A DNA stretch of 64,000 bases, taken from the NCBI GenBank assembly GCA_038025085.1, contig CM076139.1:52060807-52124806 (forward strand), in the 5' to 3' direction. The translations under genes and the position numbers were made by a program. Numbering within the stretch: the stretch's first letter is position 1; each line of letters opens with the position of its first letter. Below are positions 1-10,196 of the stretch, piece by piece. Below the pieces are notes generated by a model, which was given only the letters and a program-made list of their open reading frames with translations, had not been told where the DNA came from and made no database searches. The DNA comes from Tetragonia tetragonoides. Lineage: Eukaryota > Streptophyta > Magnoliopsida > Caryophyllales > Aizoaceae.

Positions 1-389
1 CCCAATAGATTGGGATCGTTATGGACATCAAGGTGTCATGGACCTCATTGTGCCTCGTAGGTATACATTATATACCACCAATATCACCAAATCAAAAAGA
101 ATAATTGTACCAGTTTTTATGATGATCTAACCAAATTAAAGAAGAACAATCAACCAATAATTAGTCTGAAAATTGTGGAAAATTTAGAAAAAAAGGTGTT
201 TGGTATTGGAGTATTGGCCATTATGGATATGAATGATTAAATTTTTTATTAGCTGGCAATGTATATATGAAGGTGATCAGTATATAGATAGGGGACCCTT
301 AATTTGTTTGTGCAGGAAGCTGTACATTGGGACTATTGCGTTTCAGGTCTCTCTGTGCTTGTAATCACGAGGGCTGGAGATCAGATCAG

Positions 390-424
<35 letters not shown>

Positions 425-626
425 GGAGTTGTGGTCCAAGAAGAAAAGCTAATAGCTATGGGAGTAGTGGTAAAGTGGTCCAAAACCAAAGAAAAGGGCT
501 TAAGAGAAGAGAAGGTGGTAAGAACGACAAAGGAACATGAGGTGGGCATATACAGGGAATGGGATATAAATGCCCACCATCGGACAAATTTCATAAAGCT
601 TCCCTATCAAACTAATTAAAGGAATA
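1..626. other. intergenic stretch without a recognisable gene
   Basis: No conserved protein was recognised on either strand. The open frames here are short and the longest runs through a GA microsatellite. The stretch is AT-rich and ends where a direct duplication begins near 627. Confidence 0.6.
393..422. repeat. (AG)n microsatellite
   Basis: About fifteen AG dinucleotides in a row. It creates spurious Arg-Glu and Ser-Leu open frames that should not be read as proteins. Confidence 0.95.
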
Positions 627-963
627 AAAACTTCTTCTGATCAATTACAGCACCAATCTAAAATCAATCAAGCAACCCCTAAGCATATCGGTAGAGAGTA
701 GATAAGTAATGATATATAATTTAAGTCGTTGAAACTTTTTGAGAAGTGCTCAAAGTTATTTGGTTGATTGTGAGTAGTTCGACTTACAGACTCACCATAT
801 ATTTTGTGGGAAGTAGAATTTCCATACATCTATTACAGTTCTACACTTTTAGTCATCAAGACAACTCATAGTTTGGTAATTTTCAAGGAATTAATTCCAT
901 ATCTTTGTTAACCAAAAGATCGATTAAGTTGTTCAATATGTTGCTTCTTTCACATGATATTAG

Positions 964-1297
964 AGGTGTGTTCTTTTCCACTTATTGGACATTACTCAAT
1001 CAGTGAAAATCGGTGGCAAGACTTTACTCAACCAGTGGGAATCAATGGCAAGACCTTATTGAATCAGTGAGAATCAGTGGCAGGAGCTTATTCAATCAGT
1101 GAAAATCAGTGGCAGGACTCACATTCCTCCTCACAGAATCAGTGGCAGGACCTTATTGAATCAGTGAAAATCAGTGGAAGAACCTTACCGAATCAGTGGA
1201 AATCAGTGGCAAGACCTTACCGAATCAGTGGAAATCAGTGGCAAGACCTTACTCAATCAGTGAGAATCAATGAAAATAAGTGGAAAAGAACGCACTC
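964..1297. mobile_element. Tourist-like MITE, family A, copy 1
   Basis: Terminal inverted repeats GTGTGTTCTTTTCCACTTAT (left) and AATAAGTGGAAAAGAACGCAC (right, reverse-complementary apart from one base) bound a non-coding interior. The interior is built from a roughly 30-bp unit centred on AATCAGTGGCAAGACCTTA, repeated many times. The flanking 3-bp target duplication is imperfect (TAG left, TAA right), but the related copies at 6963 and 8770 have exact TAA and TTA duplications. That fits the PIF/Harbinger superfamily, which targets TWA. No transposase is encoded. Confidence 0.85.
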
Positions 1298-1312
1298 TAA
1301 GAGGTCTTTGGT

Positions 1313-1354
1313 CGAATATGCATCAAACTCCCCATGGAGTTTGATGCATATTCG
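1313..1354. repeat. 19-bp perfect inverted repeat with 4-bp loop
   Basis: The arms 1313-1331 (CGAATATGCATCAAACTCC) and 1336-1354 are exact reverse complements around CCAT. The palindrome lies at the junction between the two duplicated blocks. A diverged half occurs again after block B (about 1653), so it probably marks the end of an older repeat. Confidence 0.9.
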
Positions 1355-1645
1355 GCTCAAAACTTCCTATGATCAATTACAACACCAATCTAAAATCAAC
1401 CAATCAACCACTCAGCATATCGCTAAAGAGTAGATGCTAAATTGATATTATATATTTTCAGTCATTTACGAAATCACCATTTCATTTTGTAGGAAGTTTA
1501 ATTATATACCTCTACATTTTTTGTCATCCAGACAACTCACAATTTGGTAATTTTCAAGAATTTAATTCCATATCTTTGTTAACCAAAAGATCAATTAAGT
1601 TGTTTTAGTGGGTTGTTTCTTTCACATGATATAAGAAGTAAGAAG

Positions 1646-3648
1646 TCTTGAGTCGAATATGCATTGAACTCCCCCAATGTGGAATATTTTGTAATAAGAA
1701 TAAAATGATCACAAGGTGAGCATTTACTTTAACTTCGATTGATTTGGTTACTTCATATAAAACATACATCTTTCTCTTAATAAACACAATTCTATCGCAT
1801 CAATTGATAACTAATTTTAACATGAAACTATACTTAAGCTTATTTGTGGTCTACTTCTATTCTTGTATAATCCTAGTGTATAGGTGCAATAATGACTTGA
1901 CATGTTGAATGTTGGCTCATATATTTTGGTGACCGTTGCATTTTGATATTTTATTCGTTAAAGTGTACACGTTGGTGCATAAATAGAGATACACAAATTC
2001 TTATATGAGGTCGTCTCAACGTGAGGCGTCTTATATAAGAATAATGTATGTTATATATGCTTGATATAGAGGTGGCCTCATGTTGAAGCGGCTTCGTAAG
2101 AGACTTATAAATAAAGATGAGGTTATTATACGATTTTGTTAAAACGTCTTTAAGTAGCTATTGTATAAAGTATGACTGTCGTATGAGTGGATTTTTTATT
2201 TCACAAAACCAAAATTAAGACTTTTTCTATGCTTTCTATTCCTATTCCTTGCACACTGCTTATCCAATCCAACATTAATATACTAAGAAGAGCTCCATCA
2301 ATGAATGTAGCCTGTATAGGATAAAGGATATAGATGAATAGATCACTCACATCAACAGTATTAGGACATTCAAATTGTCACGCGTGATGAGATTTAAAAG
2401 TAGTCAAAATAAACAGGAATTTTATCATATTCAACCCAAAAAGCAAGCAATTCCCATGCTAAGCTAGATACGCAATTACAAGGGAAATAAAAGTGTTTGA
2501 TTACTACATTTTTGTCTTCTTATATATATCACCTTAATATATATTCTTTATATTAGTTAGTTCCACAAGTACGTGCCAAAAGTTAGGCGTCTAGCCGTGG
2601 CCTTTTAAGTTTTTGATTCACAAGTTATGTTCTAGGAAAATAGCTTACTTGGTGCGGACAGCAAATAGCTTACTTGATTGACTTGTTTCCTCCCTCCCTA
2701 GTTCAGGAATATATTTTTTATGGGTGTCTATTTTTTCGACTGAACTGAGCTGAACGGGATGTAATAGTTGAATTGCATTAAACATATACACCATTAAAGT
2801 GAACTACTTAAAATACCGAATAAGTGGAAAAGAACAAAACACGTACACCATATGTGACCGAGATCTTAGGCCACGTCAATGAAGGAGTTGGACGTTGTTT
2901 TGACTACCAAACTTTAATAAGTAGCCCAAACATAGTTGGTCAGGAGACCCAAGATGGCTGTTGAGCTTGAGTATATATGAATTCAATATCTTACATATAA
3001 TTTTGCGAAAGTAATAATCATCTCTTTTAAAGTAAATGGGTCAAGTCGAAGTAGTATTTGCCTTGAAATCTGTAATTGTTTATTAGAGGCATAAATTAGG
3101 ATGTGTATATGTATAGAGTTATCTAATCAAAATACTGAGGTTAACTAACAGAATTCAGCATCATTATCGAAAGATCCAAGGGAGATATTATCATAATACA
3201 TATGCTCCTCAAAGCAAGAGATAATGATATGATGATGATAGCAAATAAACTGCGATTCATGATGAGTGTACAGTGGAGTGAAGAAGTGATCTTCAGTGCA
3301 GAAAATAACAAGGGGCTAGAAACCAAACGAAAAAGTCTCTTCCAAACAGATAGTTTAAGAGTCCAATTTGAAAACTCCTTTTGAAGATTATCAATTTATC
3401 ACCATCACCATCACCATCTTCAAATTGGTTTTCTCTATACATTATTATTTGTAATTCTCCATCACTCACTTTCCCATCTTCAAAGTTTTAAGGAAAGGGC
3501 CCGAGCATTTATATTATGGCCCTACCAAAACCTTGTACATTCCATCCCTAATCAATATGTGAGGCTCCAATTCTGTTGCAATAGAGCCGTTCGATCAATA
3601 GCGACGGCCATAATCGGTCTTAGAATACAACTAATCATGGATGCTACA
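1646..3648. other. AT-rich intergenic DNA
   Basis: No gene, RNA or complete transposon was recognised. Near 1990-2110 there are short GTCTCAACGTGAGGCG-type words. Similar words recur around 19850 and 37830-37930, so this may be a decayed dispersed repeat. Confidence 0.5.
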
Positions 3649-3800
3649 GGAGAGTGATAGATTGACCCTCAGGGTCACCAACCCGGCCTTCTCTATCTCT
3701 CTACAAGTATCCCAATTTTCAACGGAAAAAATACATTGCAGGAGAAGAAATGAGAAAAGAGGGTTGGTGACCCGCCCTCAAGGGCAACCAAATATTTTCT
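3649..3800. mobile_element. MITE, family B, copy 1 (diverged)
   Basis: The left end GGAGAGTGATAGATTGACC and the right end AACCAAATATTTTCT match the ends of the family B copies at 8261, 44360 and 9959-15303. Subterminal parts form an inverted repeat: GGGTCACCAACCCG near 3676 pairs with GGGTTGGTGACCCG near 3761. It is non-coding. Confidence 0.6.
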
Positions 3801-4854
3801 ACGAGTCTGGTACTAGAAATTGTGCAATATTAGCAACTAAACTCATATAAGTTCTCTTATTAGTACTTAATTGCAAATATTCATTAATTGTAGGTTTAAC
3901 AAAAATGTCAGCCGGAATCAAACTTTCAACTTCACGATTTAAAGGACAATAGTATTTCTAGGTAAGTCAGTCGTAACGATTAGAGCGTCTCTTGATTTTC
4001 TTAACCTGAAGGCAAATAGAGCAAAAATATTTTAAGTTGATAAGATATTTAACTGCTAATGGATGTTAGTTAGTTGAGCACTCATTGGTATATTCAATGT
4101 ACAATGTGATATTAGTGTGGTTTAGAGGTCAATTTAAATTATTAAGGGATCACTAAAACAGCTTATGAGTCAATTTGAGCATATTATGGGTTGCTTTCAC
4201 CCGCCTATAGTACATCAATTTTTCAAGAGAATTTGAGTACTTTGCTTGGTTAATATGTTATTGGGACATCATTTGAATCTCATGCATACTGCACAAAAAT
4301 ATGGGTGAGATCGTTTCTTAATGAACGGAATCACTCTTTAATTTTTATAGAACACAGAAATCACTGATTAAAAAATGTGACTCCATCTCATACAATACCT
4401 TTTTTTTCATGTACCAAAAGATTTTTTGTATAAACGATGTTACATGTTAATTAGTGTACAGTTGATAAGATATTTGGGAGCTAAAACAGAGAAAAATCCT
4501 CAAAAATAGACGTGATAAAGGTCAATTAGTGGAATGGATGATGTTAGCCCTTTTACACTTTCTCTGTTTAGAGCATTAAAATATCAAGATTTGCACCAAA
4601 AGGAAACACAAATTGAGACAAAGCCTCACAATACGACTTTTTTTCTCTCCTACAATCATGCATGATTGCAACTTTCTCTGTTCGTCATACCTCCAATTTT
4701 TCTTCATCTTTTTATGCTTTTACATGATTTATTTAGGAAATGGGCTCCACATTAATTTAAGTGTAAATTATCTTAATGTACCAAACCCATTGTTTTTCTG
4801 ATGTAAACCAACTTTTTATTTAATTTTTGTTTTGGAGGTGCACGTAGAATTGTA
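3801..4854. other. AT-rich intergenic DNA
   Basis: No supported gene or repeat. Short open frames lack codon structure or any recognisable motif. Confidence 0.5.
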
Positions 4855-4861
4855 GATCATA

Positions 4862-5524
4862 GATAAGCCGCATTTTCGGATTGGTATTTTAAGTGAGCCA
4901 ATATTGCCGATTTGGTATTTAAAAACACTTCGATCACGATAGGGTATTTTAAACGTCTAACTCGTGTAAATACACCCAAATCTCACATGAAACCCAGTTT
5001 CTGAGCATAAAAATTGTTTTTTCTCATTTAATTGGTTTTCAAGCTTTCTATGCATTTACGAAAATGACGAATATTGTTTTAAATTAATAAATAACTTATC
5101 ACCCTTTTCTCTCCAAAATTTCACCAATTCCCGCTTAACCCTCACGTCTATTACACTCACTACTCCCACACAATTGCAGTCACTCCCCTGCCATCTTCAC
5201 CAAACTCCATCTTTTCAATTTGATTTCCTGGAAAAAGAAAAAAAAAGAAGGATAGAGTATTTCCAGAAAAATAAAGAGAGAAAAGGAAAAATAGATTACT
5301 TATTAATTTAAAACAACAATCGTCATTTTCGTAAATGAATGAAAGGCTTGAAAATCAATTAAATGCGAAAAAATAATTTTTATGTTCGGAAACTGGGTTT
5401 TAGAAAAAAATTGGATATATTTGCACGAGTTAAACGTTTAAAATACCCTATTATGATTGAAGTGGTTTTTAAATACCAAATAGACAATATAAACTCACTT
5501 AAAATATCAATCCGAAAATGCAGC
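4862..5524. mobile_element. long-inverted-repeat (foldback-type) element
   Basis: Positions 4868-5100 and 5293-5524 are reverse complements over about 230 bp with moderate divergence. Matching landmarks are GCATTTTCGGATTGGTATTT against its complement near 5505, and the GGGTATTTTAAACG run near 4941 against CGTTTAAAATACCC near 5433. A spacer of about 190 bp separates the arms. The word GATCATA lies next to both ends (4855-4861 and 5525-5531) and may be the target duplication. The open frame at 5363-5674 runs through the right arm and is not a gene. Confidence 0.75.
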
Positions 5525-5531
5525 GATCATA

Positions 5532-6314
5532 TAGAGGTACTCTATGTGCTTAAAAATGAAATAAATGAAAAAGCTTACAAGAAGATGACAAGAGAGGGAG
5601 TTTCTGATGTTGTCTGGGATGCAAAACGTACGTGGGTCCTCCTTGTATGTCTGCATAGAGCTGGCAAAATTTAATTGGCTTGTCGGTACAATTTTTGCCA
5701 GATAAACAATTTTCTATTTCCCCATTAATCACCATCCAACACAAATGGTTTGGGGATGCTCTACGTAACCAAGCTTATATCTTCAGAACTTATGGACCTT
5801 AAAATAGTACTTCCTCAGGGTCAAAAGAAAAATTCTTAGTGTACATTATTTTGAATTTTTTTGGTACAACTCCCTTAATATAACACGAAATGCCATGGAA
5901 GATAGAAATCTCTTTAAAAGATCACTTTTATTCGGTGCTCTAAATATTTGAAATTAATTACCAAATCCTGACCCCCTTATAATCATTTTTCTAACCAAAT
6001 TTTACTTATTTGGCCAATATACTCGCCACGTATTACTCGTTTGACTCACTTTTTCTGAAATTCTAAGGACTATGGAACTGTTCTTCCAATCTTAATTTCA
6101 TTTAATTTCAATTTAGTTTGTATAACTTTATCAATCAGATAATTTTTTATTTTGAAATAAATTTATGATGATAATTATGTCAGTAAAATGATTTCAAACT
6201 ATACTTTCAAATGAGTCCAATAATGATATGTTTAGACGAGTTTTAAGTGGTTCAAAAGCAAGTAAAAAAAATCAGTTCAATTCAGTTCAGTTTTTTTTTT
6301 TTTTTTTTTTTTAC
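5532..6314. other. AT-rich intergenic DNA with T-tract
   Basis: No gene recognised. A poly-T run occupies about 6291-6312. The words TTCAATTCAGTTCAG just before it resemble the interior of the MITE that follows, so part may be a further repeat fragment. Confidence 0.45.
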
Positions 6315-6317
6315 TAA

Positions 6318-6569
6318 GGCTCTCTTTGATTCACCTTAATTTTACTTAAGTTCAGTTCAGTTCATGTGTAACTTTATTACTCATATAACTTTTTATTCCC
6401 AAATAATTTCATGATGAAAATTATGTCATCGGAAAGATCTCAAAGCATACTTTCAAATGAGTTCAATATTGACTATGTTTGGGCGAATTTTAAATGGTTA
6501 ACGGTCAAGTTTAAAAAATCAATTCAATTCAGTTCAGATCAATTTTATCCAAGTAAATCAAACAGAGCC
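6318..6569. mobile_element. Tourist-like MITE, family D
   Basis: Left end GGCTCTCTTTGATTCACC and right end GTAAATCAAACAGAGCC are imperfect inverted repeats. The element is flanked by TAA on both sides (6315-6317 and 6570-6572). The interior is rich in TTCAGTTCAG-type words and has no coding capacity. The size (252 bp), 3-bp TWA duplication and ends starting with GG fit a PIF/Harbinger MITE. Confidence 0.8.
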
Positions 6570-6962
6570 TAAAAAAAACAGAACCTATTTATATCTACGG
6601 CAAACAATCTTACATGGAACCTTTACTCGTGTTTGTGTGCAATCTAGTCGGCCGTTTTCTACATATATATAGGTGTAAACTAAACTAGACAAAATGCTAT
6701 ATTACCATCATTTTTATTTTATTTTTTGTTCGTAAATACGAAACATATTTCAATCCCAACCACTAGATGCATGAAAATGTCGATATCATCCACAATCTGA
6801 CATGCTAAGCAGTTTTCCCGATCGAGCGAAGGACATATGACATGCGTAATCGGTCCTGTTTGAAAGGGGCATTACATTTCCCTTAGAGAATCAATCTAAG
6901 GAAAATATACATATCAAAGACTTCTCTTTTGCACAAAGTTATGTCAAACCCTATAGTATTAA

Positions 6963-7213
6963 GGGTGTGTTCTTTTCCACTTATTAGACCTTACTCAATC
7001 AGTGGAAATAAGGGATAAGACCTTACTCAATCAGTAAGAAATCAGTGGCAAGACCTACATTTCTTCTCACAAAATCAGTAACAGGACCTTATTGAATCAG
7101 TGAAAATCAGTTATCGAATCAGTGGAAATCAGTGGCAGGACCTTACTCAATCAGTGAGAATCAGTGGCAAGACCTTACTCAATCAGTGAGAATCAGTGGA
7201 AAAGAACGCACCC
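6963..7213. mobile_element. Tourist-like MITE, family A, copy 2
   Basis: Ends GGGTGTGTTCTTTTCCACTT and AAGTGGAAAAGAACGCACCC are inverted repeats differing at one base. They are flanked by TAA at 6960-6962 and 7214-7216. The 251-bp interior consists of AATCAGTG-based units as in copy 1, but with fewer of them. Non-coding. Confidence 0.92.
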
Positions 7214-7216
7214 TAA

Positions 7217-8260
7217 GTCACCCTCCCTAAGCTTTTTGCTCAATTTTTTTTTTTTTTTTTTTTTTTGAGTAAGTCTTGTGTAACACAGTTTAACTCTTAT
7301 ATTGAAACGACTGAAATTAACCTTTTTCATTCAAAATAATATAACAGTTTTTGTCCAAAAAGTTAAAAAAAAAAAAACAAAATTTACAGCCAAAAATGTT
7401 TAAAATGAAATAACACTTTTCAGTTCAGAAGTACTTCGTCGTCTCACGATGAATCTGTCTCACATAGATATAAGTTTTCGACATTTTTTTTTATAATATT
7501 TTGCCATGTAAGGAGGTGGTGGGGACGAACTACGAAGGCAGCTATAGTAGGCACCATGAACTGGGGCCATGTTTGGCAGTCTGCATTACTCTGTAAAAAG
7601 CTTGCCGTTTGTCTGAAGGCAAGGCCAATTAGGGTGGGGGACCAGGTTACCCAAGGCTATGCCCTTTCCTTTCATCTCTTCATCAATTCTCTCTTTCACT
7701 GTAAAAGGTCGTAAATGCCAAACAGGGCACAAATACGAAGTTGTGGACCCCAAGACATTCTTTGCCCATGTCTTGTGGGCCACCCTTTTTTACATTATGT
7801 GAGAATTGTTAAATATTGATTATTGGGGACCACTATACGACGGCGTATAGCAGCTAAAAGCGGGCAGGGCAGCCACCCTCATCAGCTCAGGCGCAAGCTA
7901 CCCGGGACCTGCTAGGGCTGACCTACATATATACAGTGTTAAGCATGCTTTTGTAAGTCCATGACCATATCTAATACATACACAGTGTTAAACATGCTAT
8001 CACTAAAAAGCTTGTAATAAAGACGTACGTTATGTTGAAAATGTCAGGTGGTTACTGGAGTACTAATAATTTACAACCTGCCTAAAGCTATAACAAAAAG
8101 GTGATGATCAGTGTTTATTGTCAATCTTCCTAAGAGCTACCTAAAGCTAATCAACTTCTATCTCTATTATGCAAAATTGCAAAATTGCAAAATTTTATGG
8201 TCAAGTACAGATTGATTACCTTGTAAGTCGTGTAACAAGAATACTCTGCATATTTAAAGC
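7217..8260. other. intergenic DNA, no gene recognised
   Basis: Contains homopolymer tracts near 7243-7266 and 7365-7378 and a slightly GC-richer patch at 7500-7920. No motif-bearing frame was seen. Confidence 0.5.
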
Positions 8261-8413
8261 GGAAAATGTTTAGTTGATTCAGTGAGTGGACAACCCATCT
8301 TCTCTTTGTATTTATCTACTTTTATTTTAAATGTCATTATTTGAAAATAGATGAGAGAGATAAATATAAAGGGGAGGTGGGTCGCCAAAATAGTGATGGA
8401 TGCATCATTCTCC
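8261..8413. mobile_element. MITE, family B, copy 2
   Basis: Left end GGAAAATGTTTAGTTGATTC and right end GATGCATCATTCTCC match the family B copy at 44360-44543. The subterminal words CTTTGTATTTATCTAC and GATAAATATAAAG are complementary. It is non-coding; open frames crossing it are chance. Confidence 0.7.
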
Positions 8414-8769
8414 ATTTGAAGCAATCCTCAAGATTCCTATTACTTGCTATGTTGCTAGTCTTGGCACCCTTTCATGTTTTATGTTTTGTGACGCTGCTTA
8501 GTAAAGTGTGGTATTTTAAGCTGAAGTGCATTGAACTACGCGCACTGAAATGAATTGAATTGCACGATAATATGTGAACAAAAAAGCAGATCAATAACCA
8601 AATTAATTCTTTTAAATATTGTATATTCATTATTATTCCTAAATGACTAGCTACAGTAGGAACGATATTATCTTTGTAGTGTAATAAAAACAAAGTAGCT
8701 AATGGTTCAAAACTTAACTTGGTTTTGTAACTGTTATGTTAATTAGAGTTTACCTTTTATTTTAATTTA

Positions 8770-9093
8770 GGGTGTGTTTTTTTTTCACTTATTGAATCTT
8801 ACTCAATCAGTGGAAATAAGTGGCAAGACATTACTCAATCAGTGGGAATCAGTGGCTAGACCTTATTGAATCAGTGGCAGGACCTTACTCAATCAGTGCA
8901 AATCAGTGGCATGGCCCACATTCCTACTCACAGAATCAGTAGCAGGACCTTATTGAATCAGTGAGAATTAGTGGAATGACTTATTGAATCAGTGGAGATC
9001 AATGGCAGAACCTTACTCAATCAGTGGAAATCAGTAACATGACCTTACCCAATCAATGAGAATCAGTCAAAATAAGTGGAAAAAAACGCACCC
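8770..9093. mobile_element. Tourist-like MITE, family A, copy 3
   Basis: Inverted ends GGGTGTGTTTTTTTTCACTT and AAGTGGAAAAAAACGCACCC with exact 3-bp TTA duplications (8767-8769, 9094-9096). The interior carries about nine AATCAGTG-type units of roughly 30 bp. Its length (324 bp) differs from copy 2 because the number of units differs. Confidence 0.92.
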
Positions 9094-9096
9094 TTA

Positions 9097-9958
9097 ATTC
9101 AGTGATGTTCAGTTTAAGCATACAACGTACTTTAATTTTCCTCTTACATATTAATTATTACGTCGTACTATAAATTTAACTCAGCTCAGATAAGCAACCA
9201 TAAATGTACTTTATAACCTTATATCTTTAATACTCGAAGCGCTTAAATTGTTTAATCCATAATCGACACTGTAACATCTTAAATTAATCGTATTGATCGA
9301 TGGGTTTAATCCATATGCATGGTCGACATAGAATGGAAAGAAAGATTCGTGATATATTATGTGTCATTGTACGTGCATATATAGGTTACAGTTGAAATTT
9401 TAAAACCCTCACAAATTGATGTGACAGTCCAATAATAGATCACTTACTAATTATTTGACCAAAAATTGGTAATAAGAAAATAAGTTATCATGCCATTTTA
9501 ACATTTGATGTGAATGCCACTCTTGATCAGTAACAGTACTGGCTTTCCTAAAGTTTTGAAAAAAAAATAAAAAAAAGTTAAGTAAAATTATACTCCTATA
9601 AATGTTACATCCAACCAGGACCACATCCAATCTAATTTTTCAAACTGAATTAATTAGTGCTTTTCAAATTTGACAGCTCCTTGAATGTTGGTTATGTCCA
9701 TTAATTATGGGCTTACACTCCAGTTATCCATCCCATTATTATTCCATAGATCGAATTTAATTTGTTGTCTCTGGGAATGGATAAAACCAATGAGAATGTT
9801 GGGATTATGGGATTATGGGATTTGGAAATTAATTCACTAAAGAAGGAATTTTGGATCACATTGGAAATTGATCTGTTCCAAATCATTGCAATCTAATTAT
9901 TCGAGAGTTCCTCGATCATTATTTAACTTCCATCCCAAATTCCCAATATAACGCAAAA
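9097..9958. other. AT-rich intergenic DNA
   Basis: No gene, RNA or transposon end recognised between family A copy 3 and the nested transposon complex. Confidence 0.5.
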
Positions 9959-9967
9959 GGAGAATGA

Positions 9968-9972
9968 TACAT
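9968..9972. repeat. copia target-site duplication, left
   Basis: TACAT immediately left of the LTR, identical to the five bases after the right LTR (14900-14904). Confidence 0.92.
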
Positions 9973-10190
9973 TGACAAGATTGAGACAGAAAAGATTATA
10001 TTTGTATTGATTATCACCGAGTATATATATATACAATCCTAGTATTTATACATATCTTTTAGGATATGGAAACAATTTGTATATGAAAACAATCCTAAAC
10101 AATATCAAACTCTATGATAACTTGCCATATTTCAGGCGCAACCAAACTTTCCATAAGTCACGCCTGAAATCTCGGTAAGATCTCGTAACA
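9973..10190 (-). repeat. copia 3' LTR
   Basis: 218 bp, running TG to CA on either strand. It is nearly identical to 14684-14899. The polypurine tract lies just inside it at about 10191-10200. Confidence 0.95.
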
Positions 10191-10196
10191 CCCCCC

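Larger units (their letters stand above)
627..1645. repeat. direct duplication: block A 627-963, block B about 1359-1645
   Basis: The two blocks share long near-identical stretches in the same order. These include the run around CACCAATCTAAAATCAA (about 650 and 1381), the run around CAACTCA..TTTGGTAATTTTCAA (about 862 and 1523) and the run around CATATCTTTGTTAACCAAAAG (about 898 and 1568). Both end at CACATGATAT (951 and 1623). Block A is interrupted right after this by a MITE (964-1297); block B continues without it, so it shows the empty site. Confidence 0.85.

Noticed and set aside
304..540. 78-residue protein with Arg-Glu run
   Set aside because: It is produced by the AG microsatellite; the start is not ATG and there is no motif.
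5363..5674. 103-residue + strand protein
   Set aside because: It runs through the right arm of the long-inverted-repeat element and the start of flanking DNA.
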